A stretch of 64,000 nt of DNA from Inquilinus sp042743185 (GCF_042743185.1 NZ_JBHYMS010000014.1:62001-126000), one strand, 5' to 3'. Shown: positions 24,977 to 32,973, numbered from the stretch's first letter. A program made the numbers and translations. Notes: generated by a model from the sequence alone, not told the origin.

Positions 24977-26126
24977 CGCCGCCGGCGCCGCCCTGGCGCG
25001 GGAGGCGACGCGGCGCGCCGCCGGCTTCCTGACCGGGCTGGAGCGCTACATCCGCCACCCCTATCGCCGCGGCCTGCCGGAGGCACCGGTGCTGTGGCGG
25101 GACGGATCGGCCCGGCTGCGGGACTACGGGTCGACGGAGGGGGGCCCCGCCGACGGGCTGCCGCTGCTGGTGGTGCCGTCGATGGTCAACCGCGCCTATG
25201 TGCTGGATCTGACGGCGGAGCGCAGCCTGCTGCGCTTCCTGTCGGCGCAGGGCCTGCGGCCGCTGCTGCTCGAATGGGACGTGCCGGACGCGGCCGAGCG
25301 CGACTTCACCCTGACCGACGTGCTCCTGCGGCGGCTGGAGCCGGCGCTGGACGCCGTTCTCGCGGCTGCGAAAGGACCGGTCGGGCTGCTGGGCTACTGC
25401 ATGGGCGGCACGCTGGCGGCGGCGCTGGCGGCGCGGCGACCGGACGACATCGCCGGCATCGCCTTCATGGCCGCCCCTTGGGACTTCCATGCCGATGCAC
25501 CGCACCAGGCCGAGATCGGCCGGATGGCGGCGGCGGCCAGCCTGGCCGTCATCGCGTCGCTCGGCGTACTGCCGGTCGACGGCATCCAGGCGCTGTTCAC
25601 CACGCTCGACCCGCTGACCGCCCTGCGCAAGTTCAGCGCCTTCGGCCGGCTGGCCCCCGGCTCACCAGAAGCGGAACGCTTCGTGGCGCTCGAAGACTGG
25701 CTGAACGACGGCATCCCGCTGCCGGGGCCGGTGGCGCTGGAATGCCTGGCCGGCTGGTATGGCGAGAACATGCCCGGCCGCGGCGCATGGCGGATCGACG
25801 GCGCGCCGGTGCGGCCGGAGGCGATCCGCCGGCCCAGCCTGCACCTGATCCCGGCCCGCGACCGCATCGTGCCGCCGGCCAGCGCCCGCGCTTTGGCCGA
25901 GCGCATGCCGGGCGCCGAGCGGATCGAGCCGACGCTCGGCCATATCGGCATGGTGGTCGCCGGCGGCGCCGAGACCCAGGTCTGGCGGCCGCTGGCGGCA
26001 TGGCTGGCCGCCGCTATTCGAACCGGAGGGACAACGTCACCGGCGCGGCCGAAAGCCCGTCGTAGCGCAGCGTCACGGTCCCGCCGGGCGCCGGCTGCGC
26101 CGGCGGGCCGAAGGAACCGAGGCTGA
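24801..26126 (+). CDS. PhaC-like alpha/beta hydrolase (polyhydroxyalkanoate synthase family)
   Basis: 441 residues with an alpha/beta-hydrolase core. The nucleophile elbow is GYCMGG with Cys200 instead of Ser, the mark of PHA synthases. Asp354 (PARDRIVPP) and His381 (LGHIGMV) complete the triad. LLVVPSMVNRAYVLDL and PLLLEWDVP are typical PhaC strands. It is shorter than class I PhaC (about 590) and nearer to class III. The first 58 codons overlap the upstream small gene in another frame, and the last 113 bases overlap the convergent hydratase-like gene, where the protein tail becomes Arg/Ser/Pro-rich. Confidence 0.8.
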   Translation: MTLRLGPRPLPLHLAAAAASLTSGIAALPLSRNASPGSKPLWPEPLRRAAERLASLPPDAAGAALAREATRRAAGFLTGLERYIRHPYRRGLPEAPVLWRDGSARLRDYGSTEGGPADGLPLLVVPSMVNRAYVLDLTAERSLLRFLSAQGLRPLLLEWDVPDAAERDFTLTDVLLRRLEPALDAVLAAAKGPVGLLGYCMGGTLAAALAARRPDDIAGIAFMAAPWDFHADAPHQAEIGRMAAAASLAVIASLGVLPVDGIQALFTTLDPLTALRKFSAFGRLAPGSPEAERFVALEDWLNDGIPLPGPVALECLAGWYGENMPGRGAWRIDGAPVRPEAIRRPSLHLIPARDRIVPPASARALAERMPGAERIEPTLGHIGMVVAGGAETQVWRPLAAWLAAAIRTGGTTSPARPKARRSAASRSRRAPAAPAGRRNRG

Positions 26127-26868
26127 CCAGCTGCCCCGGCCGCAGCGCCTCGCCCCGCGCCGCGAGGTCCTGCGCCAGCCAGGTCACCGCGTTCAGCGGA
26201 TGGCCGAGGATGGCGGCGCCCGGCGCCTCGGTCAGCACCTTGCCGCTGCCGTCGGCCAGCGAGACCGTCATCGTCGCCAACCGCTCGGCGAAGCCGGGGT
26301 CGATCGCGATCGGCTCTCCCAGCACGCCGAGGCGCGCACCCACATTAATTGCAGCAATCGAGGCCGCGGTCGGCTTCTCGTCCGGCGCCAGGGCCAGGTC
26401 GGCCAGCTCGATGAAGGGGCGGAGCGCCGAGAGATGCGCCAGCACCTCGGCCGGCGTCTTCGCCTGGTTGACGCCGGCGTCGCCGATCACGGCGACCAAG
26501 TCGGCCTCGACCAGCGGCCTGGCGGCGAAGCCGGCCGGGACCGGCGTGCCCGGCGCCAGCAGCATCCGCTGCAGCAGCACGCCCGAGACCGGATGGTCGA
26601 CGCCCAGCCGTTCCTGCATCGCCTTGCCGGTCAGGCCGACCTTGTAGCCGACCGGCGGACCGGCATCGGGCGCGAGGTCCCGGACCAGCGTCTTCTGGAC
26701 GCAGGCGGCGGTGGCGTCGTCGATCCCGGCGAGGCCGGACACGGTCGCCTTCGCCCGCCAGGCCGCGGCCGCACGCGCGGCAATGGCGGCGCAATCCTCG
26801 GCCGCCAGCGCCGGCATCGTTCCCACCAGCGCGGCCAGCGCCAAGGCCCGCAGCAACGACTTGCGCAT
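26014..26868 (-). CDS. Exported 2-keto-4-pentenoate hydratase/FAH-like protein
   Basis: 284 residues. After a signal peptide (MRKSLLRALALAALVGTMPALA, then AEDC) comes a domain of the fumarylacetoacetate hydrolase/MhpD hydratase type: GYKVGLTGKAMQERLGVDHP, VEADLVAVIGD, PFIELADL, GARLGVLG. Those enzymes hydrate 2-hydroxypenta-2,4-dienoate in aromatic meta-cleavage and are normally cytoplasmic, so an exported version is unusual. No other aromatic-degradation gene is nearby. It is divergent from phaA, and its 3' end overlaps the PhaC-like gene. Confidence 0.75.
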   Translation of the reverse strand: MRKSLLRALALAALVGTMPALAAEDCAAIAARAAAAWRAKATVSGLAGIDDATAACVQKTLVRDLAPDAGPPVGYKVGLTGKAMQERLGVDHPVSGVLLQRMLLAPGTPVPAGFAARPLVEADLVAVIGDAGVNQAKTPAEVLAHLSALRPFIELADLALAPDEKPTAASIAAINVGARLGVLGEPIAIDPGFAERLATMTVSLADGSGKVLTEAPGAAILGHPLNAVTWLAQDLAARGEALRPGQLVSLGSFGPPAQPAPGGTVTLRYDGLSAAPVTLSLRFE

Positions 26869-26998
26869 CGATCCCTCCCCCCTTCGCCCAGCCCCTCCCG
26901 TCGCGGTTGCACAGGCGGAAGGGCAGTGGCTATCGTCACCTTAGCGCAATTCGACCGGTGCGGCCCGGCCGCGCCGAACAGCAAAGGGAAACGCCCCT

Positions 26999-28171
26999 AT
27001 GACCAATGTCGTCATCGCCGCAGCCGCGCGCACGCCGGTCGGGGCCTTCAGCGGTGCCTTCGCCGCCGTGCCGGCGCATGAGCTGGGCACCGCCGCGATC
27101 ACCGCGGCGCTGGGCCGGGCCAAGGTCGAGGCCGCCGAGGTCGACGAGGTGGTGCTGGGCCAGGTGCTGACCGCCGCCGTCGGCCAGAACGCGGCGCGCC
27201 AGGCCGCGATCGCCGCCGGAATCCCGCGCGAGGCCACCGCCTACGGCATCAACCAGGTCTGCGGCTCCGGCCTGCGCACGGTGGCGCTGGGCGGCCAGGC
27301 GATCGCCCTGGGCGACGCCCGCATCGTCGTCGCCGGCGGGCAGGAGAGCATGTCGCTGGCGCCGCACGCGCTGCATCTGCGCAGCGGCACCAAGATGGGC
27401 GACGCCAAGATGGTCGACACCATGATCCGCGACGGGCTGTGGGACGCCTTCAACGGCTATCACATGGGCAACACGGCGGAGAACGTGGCCCGGCAGTGGC
27501 AGATCACCCGCGACGAGCAGGACCGCTTCGCGCTGGCGTCGCAGCAGAAGGCGGCGGCGGCGCAGCGCGAGGGCCGGTTCAAGGACGAGATCGTCCCGGT
27601 CACGGTCAAGGGCCGCAAGGGCGACACCGTGATCGACGCCGACGAGTACCTGAAGCCGGACACCACGATTGAGGTGCTGGCCAAGCTGCGCCCGGCCTTC
27701 GATAAGGAGGGCACGGTCACCGCCGGCAACGCCTCCGGCCTCAATGACGGCGCCGCGGCGCTGGTGCTGATGACCGAGGAGGAAGCGGCGCGTCGGGGCA
27801 TCACTCCGCTGGCCCGCATCGCCTCCTGGGCCACGGCCGGCGTCGACCCGGCGGTGATGGGCTCGGGCCCGATCCCGGCCAGCCGCGCGGCGCTGAAGAA
27901 GGCCGGCTGGACCGCCGAGCAGCTGGACCTGGTCGAAGCCAACGAGGCCTTCGCCGCCCAGGCCTGCGCGGTGAACAAGGATATGGGCTGGGACCCGGCC
28001 CGGGTGAACGTCAATGGCGGCGCCATCGCCATCGGCCACCCGATCGGCGCGTCGGGCGCCCGGATCCTGACCACCCTGCTGTACGAGATGGGCCGGCGGG
28101 ACGCGAAGAGGGGCCTGGCCACCCTGTGCATCGGCGGCGGCATGGGCATCGCGCTCTGCGTCGAACGCTGA
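26999..28171 (+). CDS. phaA: Acetyl-CoA acetyltransferase (beta-ketothiolase)
   Basis: Condenses two acetyl-CoA to acetoacetyl-CoA, the first step of PHB synthesis. 390 residues, standard thiolase length. The acylated Cys88 is in NQVCGSGLRTV, the catalytic His in GGAIAIGHPIGASG, and the second Cys in LCIGGGMG. AAGGGA precedes ATG 26999. phaB follows after 98 bases on the same strand, so they are probably one operon. Confidence 0.95.
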   Translation: MTNVVIAAAARTPVGAFSGAFAAVPAHELGTAAITAALGRAKVEAAEVDEVVLGQVLTAAVGQNAARQAAIAAGIPREATAYGINQVCGSGLRTVALGGQAIALGDARIVVAGGQESMSLAPHALHLRSGTKMGDAKMVDTMIRDGLWDAFNGYHMGNTAENVARQWQITRDEQDRFALASQQKAAAAQREGRFKDEIVPVTVKGRKGDTVIDADEYLKPDTTIEVLAKLRPAFDKEGTVTAGNASGLNDGAAALVLMTEEEAARRGITPLARIASWATAGVDPAVMGSGPIPASRAALKKAGWTAEQLDLVEANEAFAAQACAVNKDMGWDPARVNVNGGAIAIGHPIGASGARILTTLLYEMGRRDAKRGLATLCIGGGMGIALCVER

Positions 28172-28175
28172 GACC

Positions 28176-28197
28176 GGCGCCTCTCCGCTGAGGCGCC
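28176..28197 (+). other. Hairpin between phaA and phaB
   Basis: GGCGCCTC pairs with GAGGCGCC across six bases, just after the phaA stop. There is no T-run, so it is more likely an mRNA-stabilising or processing hairpin than a full terminator. Confidence 0.5.
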
Positions 28198-28269
28198 GCT
28201 TCCGGGGCCGCCCGCCGATCTCTCTCGTCGCGGCCGGCGGCCCTTCAAATCCAACCCTGGGAGGACGCT

Positions 28270-28992
28270 ATGGGACGTGTAGCGGTGGTGACCGGCGGGA
28301 CGAGAGGGATTGGCGAGGCGATCTCGCTGGCCCTGAAGGAGAAGGGCTACAAGGTCGCCGCGACCTATGCCGGCAATGATGACGCCGCCCGCGCCTTCAG
28401 CGAGCGGCACGGCATCAGCGTCTACAAGTTCGACGTCGCCGATTTCGAGCAGTGCCAGGCCGCGATCGCCAGGATCGAGGCCGAGCTCGGGCCGGTCGAG
28501 GTGCTGGTCAACAACGCCGGCATCACCCGCGACGGCACCATCCACAAGATGGACCGCCATGCCTGGGACGCGGTGATCGACACCAATCTCGGCTCCTGCT
28601 TCAACATGTGCCGCTGCGTCATCGACGGCATGCGGGCGCGCAATTTCGGCCGGATCGTCAACATCGGCTCGATCAACGGCCAGGCCGGCCAGTACGGCCA
28701 GGTGAACTACGCCGCGGCGAAGTCCGGCATCCACGGCTTCACCAAGGCGCTGGCGCAGGAAGGTGCCGGCAAGGGCATCACCGTCAACGCCATCGCGCCC
28801 GGCTACATCGACACCGACATGGTCCGCGCCGTGCCGCCGAACGTGCTGGAGAAGATCGTCGCCAAGGTGCCGGTCGGCCGCCTGGGCAAGGCGTCGGAGA
28901 TCGCCCGCGGCGTGCTGTTCCTGGTCGATGACGAGGGCGGCTTCATCACCGGCTCGACCCTGTCGATCAACGGCGGCCAGCACATGTATTGA
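28270..28992 (+). CDS. phaB: Acetoacetyl-CoA reductase
   Basis: NADPH-dependent short-chain dehydrogenase making (R)-3-hydroxybutyryl-CoA for PHB synthase. 240 residues. The cofactor motif is TGGTRGIGEA near the N-terminus; NNAGITRDGT and the catalytic Tyr-x3-Lys in VNYAAAKSG are present, and the C-terminal ITGSTLSINGGQHMY is diagnostic of PhaB. GGGAGG sits before ATG 28270. It follows phaA. Confidence 0.95.
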   Translation: MGRVAVVTGGTRGIGEAISLALKEKGYKVAATYAGNDDAARAFSERHGISVYKFDVADFEQCQAAIARIEAELGPVEVLVNNAGITRDGTIHKMDRHAWDAVIDTNLGSCFNMCRCVIDGMRARNFGRIVNIGSINGQAGQYGQVNYAAAKSGIHGFTKALAQEGAGKGITVNAIAPGYIDTDMVRAVPPNVLEKIVAKVPVGRLGKASEIARGVLFLVDDEGGFITGSTLSINGGQHMY

Positions 28993-29000
28993 GGCGCCCC

Positions 29001-29031
29001 GGGGAGGGCCCGGACCGGACCGGTCCTCCCC
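29001..29031. terminator. Hairpin between convergent phaB and the HxlR-type gene
   Basis: GGGGAGG pairs with CCTCCCC around an inner ACCGG-rich palindrome, in the 38-base gap between the two stop codons. No T-run on either side; probably a shared weak terminator. Confidence 0.45.
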
Positions 29032-29384
29032 TACGCCGCCTCGGCCGTTCCCTCCACCCGGTCCCGGAAGCTCTGCCCCCAGGCCTTCATGGCGTCGAGC
29101 ACCGGGGCCAGGGTGCGGCCGTATTCGGTCAGCGAATACTCCACCCGCGGCGGCACCTCGGCGAAGACCCGCCGGTTCAGGATGCCGTCCGCCTCCAGCT
29201 CGCGCAGCTGCAGCGTCAGCGAGCGCTGCGTCGCGCCGCCGACGGTCTTCCGCAACTCGCCGAAGCGCTTCGGCCCGTCCAGCAGCTGGTACAGGATCAC
29301 CGGCTTCCACTTGCCGCCCATGACGGCGAGCGTGACCTCGACCGCGCAGCCGTAGGACCGGCGGGCCTGTTCTCGTGGCGGCAT
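29031..29384 (-). CDS. HxlR family transcriptional regulator
   Basis: 117 residues from ATG 29384 (GGAGAC upstream). A winged-helix protein with the HxlR signature: CAVEVTLAVMGGKWKPVILYQLLDG, then RFGELRKTVGGATQRSLTLQLRELEADGIL and PPRVEYSLTEYGRTL. A single Cys near residue 12 (YGCAVE) is at the place where HxlR-type sensors of electrophiles such as quinones or aldehydes carry their reactive Cys. It is divergent from an alcohol dehydrogenase/quinone-oxidoreductase family gene, the usual target. Confidence 0.9.
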   Translation of the reverse strand: MPPREQARRSYGCAVEVTLAVMGGKWKPVILYQLLDGPKRFGELRKTVGGATQRSLTLQLRELEADGILNRRVFAEVPPRVEYSLTEYGRTLAPVLDAMKAWGQSFRDRVEGTAEAA

Positions 29385-29403
29385 TTCGTCTCCATAGGTG
29401 CAA

Positions 29404-29432
29404 AGGAGTATCCTATGGCAAGAAATGTTGCC
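29404..29432. promoter_or_regulatory. Candidate operator between the HxlR-type regulator and the oxidoreductase
   Basis: In the 132-base divergent gap lie two close inverted repeats: AGGA-GTA-TCCT at 29404-29414 and GGCAA-6 bases-TTGCC at 29417-29432. They lie immediately upstream of the regulator and are good candidates for its binding site. Confidence 0.45.
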
Positions 29433-29516
29433 TTCTTGCGTCGAGGCCTGCAAGCCGCAACATAGCGCCCATGCCGCTATCCGGCGGCGATCCCGACACA
29501 TCGGAGACCTGGAGCC

Positions 29517-30533
29517 ATGCGCCAGTACCGCCTTCCCCGCATCGGCAGCATCGATGACCTCACCCTCGCCGAGACCGAGACGCCGGCCCCCAGCCGCGGC
29601 CAGGCGCTGGTCCGGCTGCGCGCGGCGTCGCTGAACTACCGCGATCTGATGGTCGCCACCGACCGCTACGGCCGCGGCGCGCCGCGGCCCGACCTGGTGC
29701 CGCTGTCGGACGGCGCCGGCGAGGTGGTGGCGGTCGGCCCGGACGTCACCCGGGTCAAGGTCGGCGACCGCGTCGCCGGCATCTTCATGCAGAGCTGGAT
29801 CGGCGGCGAGATCGACGCGGCCGACCAGGCCAGCGCCCTGGGCGGCGCGGCCCATGGCGTGCTGGCCGAGCACCGGGTTTTCGACCAGGACGGGCTGGTG
29901 CATCTGCCCGACCACCTGTCCTTCGAGGAAGGCGCGGCCCTGCCCTGCGCCGGGGTGACCGCCTGGAACGCGCTCTATGGCGGCCAGCATCCGCTGCAGC
30001 CGGGCGAGACCGTGCTGGTGCTGGGCACCGGCGGCGTCTCGATCCTGGCCTTGCAGTTCGCCCACGCTGCCGGAGCGCGGGTGATCGCCACCTCCTCCAG
30101 CGACGCCAAGCTGGAGCAGGCGAAGGCCCTGGGCGCCGCCGAGCTGGTCAACTACCGCCGCCATCCGGAGTGGGAGAAGGAGGTGCTGCGGCTGACCGGC
30201 GGGCGCGGCGTCGATCACGTCATCGAGGTCGGCGGTGCCGGCACCGTGCCGAAGTCGATCGCCGCCACCCGGATCGGCGGCTTCGTCCATCTGATCGGCG
30301 TGCTGACCGCCGGCAGCCCGTTCGAGCCGACGCCCCTGATCGGCCGGTCGGTGACGCTGCGCGGCCTCTATGTCGGCTCGCGCCAGATGTTCGAGGCGAT
30401 GAACCGGCACATCGCCCGGGCCGGCATCAAGCCGGTGATCGACCGGGTCTTCCCGTTCGAGCAGGCGAAGGACGCCTACCGCCACCTCGAGGCGGCGGGC
30501 CATGTCGGCAAGATCGTGATCGCGATCGGATGA
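29517..30533 (+). CDS. Zinc-independent-type alcohol dehydrogenase/quinone oxidoreductase (MDR family)
   Basis: 338 residues of the medium-chain dehydrogenase/reductase superfamily. A GroES-like domain at the N-terminus (LNYRDLMVATDRYGRG, SDGAGEVVAVG) precedes a Rossmann domain (VLVLGTGGVSILALQFAHAAGA). The catalytic-zinc Cys/His set of classical alcohol dehydrogenases is not obvious: the position after SLNYRD carries no Cys, and DGAGEV replaces GHE. That favours an NAD(P)H-dependent reductase of quinones or enones. It is probably controlled by the divergent HxlR-type regulator. Confidence 0.85.
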   Translation: MRQYRLPRIGSIDDLTLAETETPAPSRGQALVRLRAASLNYRDLMVATDRYGRGAPRPDLVPLSDGAGEVVAVGPDVTRVKVGDRVAGIFMQSWIGGEIDAADQASALGGAAHGVLAEHRVFDQDGLVHLPDHLSFEEGAALPCAGVTAWNALYGGQHPLQPGETVLVLGTGGVSILALQFAHAAGARVIATSSSDAKLEQAKALGAAELVNYRRHPEWEKEVLRLTGGRGVDHVIEVGGAGTVPKSIAATRIGGFVHLIGVLTAGSPFEPTPLIGRSVTLRGLYVGSRQMFEAMNRHIARAGIKPVIDRVFPFEQAKDAYRHLEAAGHVGKIVIAIG

Positions 30534-30587
30534 CGAAGCAGCGGTCGGACCTGACCCGCAACGGGCCGGTCCGGCCGCCAGTTCATC

Positions 30588-31118
30588 TCACCAGGGCGAT
30601 CCGCCGACCTTTCCAGTCTTCAGGTCGACCGTGAAGAACTCCACCCAACCGACATTGCTGGCATCACGGCTGCAGCAAAGGATCCGGGCGACAGTCGCGT
30701 TCGTTTCCTGGCCCGCCTCGACCCGCACACCGTCCTCCCATAGCTGGATCCCCTGCGCTGTGTCCGTGTCGCGGATCCGCCATAAGGCGATCGTTTTCAG
30801 GTTCCACACCCCGGCCGGCAAGTCGGTGAACTCGAAATATCCCTGTGAATTGCATGTGGCATCCCGCTGAACTCCCCGATCCTTGGGAGCGTTCGGCCCG
30901 ACGGCCAGCACCTTCAGCCGGGCACAAGTGACCATGTCGCCGGTAGGCAGGATAACGTAGCCGCGTCCCCGGACCGTCCCGGTCGCCGGCTGAGCCGAGG
31001 ACGCCACCACGCCGGCGTCGGCAGCCGATGCCGACGGCTGGGCCTTAGGCGCTGCGGTGTTGCATGCGGCAAGCAAGAGCGCGACGGCCAGACCGGCGCC
31101 CATTTCCAAAAGCTTCAT
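30588..31118 (-). CDS. Lipoprotein of unknown function
   Basis: 176 residues. The signal peptide has a lipobox LLAAC (Cys19), followed by an Ala/Ser/Pro linker (about 20-48) and a domain with four further Cys, including the adjacent pair ILCCSRD near the C-terminus. The middle (GYFEFTDLPAGVWNLKTIALW) looks like a small carboxypeptidase-regulatory or transthyretin-like beta fold, which is only an impression. ATG 31118 has AGGGGG upstream and overlaps the stop of the preceding short frame by four bases, so it is probably the last gene of the RidA operon. Confidence 0.75.
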   Translation of the reverse strand: MKLLEMGAGLAVALLLAACNTAAPKAQPSASAADAGVVASSAQPATGTVRGRGYVILPTGDMVTCARLKVLAVGPNAPKDRGVQRDATCNSQGYFEFTDLPAGVWNLKTIALWRIRDTDTAQGIQLWEDGVRVEAGQETNATVARILCCSRDASNVGWVEFFTVDLKTGKVGGSPW

Positions 31119-31291
31119 GAAATCCCCCTCGAAATTCCGGCTGGCAGGCCCATCGGCGCAAACCGGTCGGAGAAGGGTATCACGCCGGTTTCGATCAGCC
31201 AGGATGTCGGCTGGCGTCTAAGGAGCTGCGATTGCGTCTTCTCGAAGCCCAGATCTGCCTGCAGCTGGGCGGATAGGTCGTCCAGACGCAA
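31115..31291 (-). pseudogene. Diverged duplicate of the DUF1127-like gene
   Basis: A 58-codon frame beginning at TTG 31291, with no good start codon. It carries LDDLSAQLQADLGFEK, a clear match in protein and DNA to PGDLSEHLRADLGLER of the gene just upstream, but in a different frame from it. After the motif the tail (RRQPTSWLIETGVIPF) is unlike the family. It is probably a decayed tandem copy, although its stop overlaps the lipoprotein start by four bases, so translation through it may still matter. Confidence 0.45.
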
Positions 31292-31322
31292 CGATTGGAG
31301 CCGTCCTCGCGATCGGGTGACC

Positions 31323-31523
31323 TCAGAGGAAGCCCCGGGGCGGCTTTTGCCAGCCCCGCCACCTCTCGAGCCCCAGATCGGCCCGGAGATGCTCGGAGAG
31401 GTCGCCCGGCCGCAGCACCGGGCGACGGCGCCGCAGCAGCGACGCGAACGACAGCACTTTTCCGGCAAGGCAGCGCACCGCCGTCGGCAGCCGAGCCGAA
31501 GGGACGGCCGGCACCGTGCTCAT
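31323..31523 (-). CDS. Small DUF1127-like protein
   Basis: 66 residues. A hydrophobic/basic start is followed by a basic stretch (LLRRRRPVLRP) and the motif DLSEHLRADLGLER, resembling the short DUF1127 domain (Leu-x-Asp-x2-Leu-x-Asp-Ile-Gly-Leu-x-Arg) found in small alphaproteobacterial RNA-interacting proteins. The ATGA start overlaps the ridA-like stop, so expression is coupled to it. The family call is tentative because the motif is imperfect. Confidence 0.55.
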   Translation of the reverse strand: MSTVPAVPSARLPTAVRCLAGKVLSFASLLRRRRPVLRPGDLSEHLRADLGLERWRGWQKPPRGFL

Positions 31524-31927
31524 CCCGGCACCACGGCGAGCACGTCGAGCTCGAACAACAGCCCTTCGCGGAAGAAGCGCGACAGTTGCAGCGTCGTGCT
31601 CACCGGCGGCGCCGCCACGTTGACGTAGCGGTCGCGCACCTCGCGCAGGATCGGGCCCTGGGCGGCGAAGTCGGTGACGAACATGCCGAGCCGGATCACG
31701 TGCTCGAAGCCGCTGCCGGCGGCGGCCAGGCCGGCCTTGACGTTCTCGAAGGCCTGCACCGCCTGGCCGGCGAAGTCCGGCGCGGCGATCGACCCGTCCG
31801 GACGGATGCCGACCTGGCCGGCGAGCTGGACCAGCCGGGCGCCGGCCGGGATCAGCACCACCTGGGAATAGCCGTTCGGCGCCGGCATCATGTCGGGGTT
31901 GAGGAAGGTGGGGGCATCAGTTGCCAT
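31520..31927 (-). CDS. RidA family protein (YjgF/YER057c/UK114)
   Basis: 135 residues of the Rid superfamily, which includes enamine/imine deaminases that remove reactive 2-aminoacrylate. Signature regions: LVQLAGQVGIRPDG, QAVQAFENVKAGLAAAGS and the C-terminal beta strand LLFELDVLAVVPG. The catalytic Arg expected near residue 105 in RidA proper is not obvious in PPVSTTLQLSRFF, so this may belong to another Rid subfamily. First gene of a minus-strand run of four frames; divergent from the LysR-type gene. Confidence 0.88.
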   Translation of the reverse strand: MATDAPTFLNPDMMPAPNGYSQVVLIPAGARLVQLAGQVGIRPDGSIAAPDFAGQAVQAFENVKAGLAAAGSGFEHVIRLGMFVTDFAAQGPILREVRDRYVNVAAPPVSTTLQLSRFFREGLLFELDVLAVVPG

Positions 31928-32008
31928 CGCGGCTATCCTGGCTGGAAAGGATCGGCGGACGATGCGCCGCCTCCTGCCGCTGAACCACGCAGGGCCTCGC
32001 CGCCGATC

Positions 32009-32023
32009 ATAAGCCAGGCTTAT
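32009..32023 (+). promoter_or_regulatory. LysR-type operator candidate (ATAAGCC-A-GGCTTAT)
   Basis: A perfect 15-bp palindrome ending eight bases before the LysR-type start codon, of the T-N11-A kind bound by LysR proteins. It lies in the divergent gap to the ridA-like gene and may serve both autoregulation and control of that gene. Confidence 0.6.
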
Positions 32024-32031
32024 ACTGAGCC

Positions 32032-32925
32032 ATGCCGACCGACAGCCTGCCTTTGCCCGCCCTGCACGCCTTCGAGGCGGCGGCGCGGCATGTCAGCTTC
32101 ACCCGCGCAGCGGAGGAGCTGGGGCTGACCCAGGCGGCCGTCAGCTATCACGTCAAGCGGCTGGAGGAGCGGCTGGGCGCGCCGCTGTTCGCCCGCCGCG
32201 GCCGCAGCCTGGCCCTGACCGAGGCCGGGGAGCGGCTGGCGGCCGAGGCGGTCGACGCCTTCGGCCGGCTGCGCGCCGCGGTCGGCGGCGAGACGGATGC
32301 GGCGGGCCGCACCCTGTCGATCGTGTCGGTGCCCACCTTCACCACCCATTGGCTGGCGCCGCGGCTCGGCGCCTTCCAGGCCGCGCATCCAGAGCTTGCG
32401 GTCAAGCTCGCCACCAGCACCGAACTCGGCGACAGCATCGACGGCGAGCTCGCCGCCGATATCGAGATCCGCGCCGGGCCAAGCGGCTTTCCGCCGCGCT
32501 TCATCGCCCACAGGCTGCTGGAGGTTCGCCTCGCCTGCGTGGTGGCGCCCCGACTCGCGGCCGGGCTGCGCAAACCGGCGGATGTGCTGTCGCTGCCGCT
32601 GATCGGCATGAGCATGAGCTGGGATGCCTGGTTCGAGGCCGCCGGCGTCGATGCCCCGGCGGCGCTTCGAAAGCCGGCGCCGCGCTTCGACAACCAGGCA
32701 GCCTCGGCGCAGGCCGCCGCGGGCGGGCTCGGGGCGGCCCTGGTCACGCCCGACCTCTTTGCCGAGGACCTGGCCACCGGACGGCTGGTCGCGCCCTTCC
32801 CGCTCCTGGTCGATCGCGCCAAGGGCTACTGGCTGGTCTACGCCGCGGACCAGCGCCACCGGCCCAAGATCCGCGCCTTCCGCGACTGGATCGTCGCAGC
32901 CGCCGCGGCCGGCCCGAGATCATAA
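32032..32925 (+). CDS. LysR family transcriptional regulator (GcvA-like)
   Basis: 297 residues. N-terminal winged helix (7-66: LHAFEAAARHVSFTRAAEEL, TQAAVSYHVKRLEERLG), linker helix, and a LysR substrate-binding domain starting about residue 92 (LSIVSVPTFTTHWLAPRLGAF), the pattern seen in GcvA-like members. Divergent from the ridA-like gene, with a palindrome between them. The stop is followed by the terminator of the opposite-strand ribosomal operon. Confidence 0.92.
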   Translation: MPTDSLPLPALHAFEAAARHVSFTRAAEELGLTQAAVSYHVKRLEERLGAPLFARRGRSLALTEAGERLAAEAVDAFGRLRAAVGGETDAAGRTLSIVSVPTFTTHWLAPRLGAFQAAHPELAVKLATSTELGDSIDGELAADIEIRAGPSGFPPRFIAHRLLEVRLACVVAPRLAAGLRKPADVLSLPLIGMSMSWDAWFEAAGVDAPAALRKPAPRFDNQAASAQAAAGGLGAALVTPDLFAEDLATGRLVAPFPLLVDRAKGYWLVYAADQRHRPKIRAFRDWIVAAAAAGPRS

Positions 32926-32947
32926 AAAAGGCGGCCCGAAGGCCGCC
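32924..32947 (-). terminator. Terminator of the adk/ribosomal operon
   Basis: On the minus strand GGCGGCC-TTCG-GGCCGCC is followed by six T. It sits 26 bases after the adk stop, so the long ribosomal transcript ends at adk here. Confidence 0.9.
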
Positions 32948-32973
32948 CTGATTGTGTGTCCCGGCCTCTTCGG

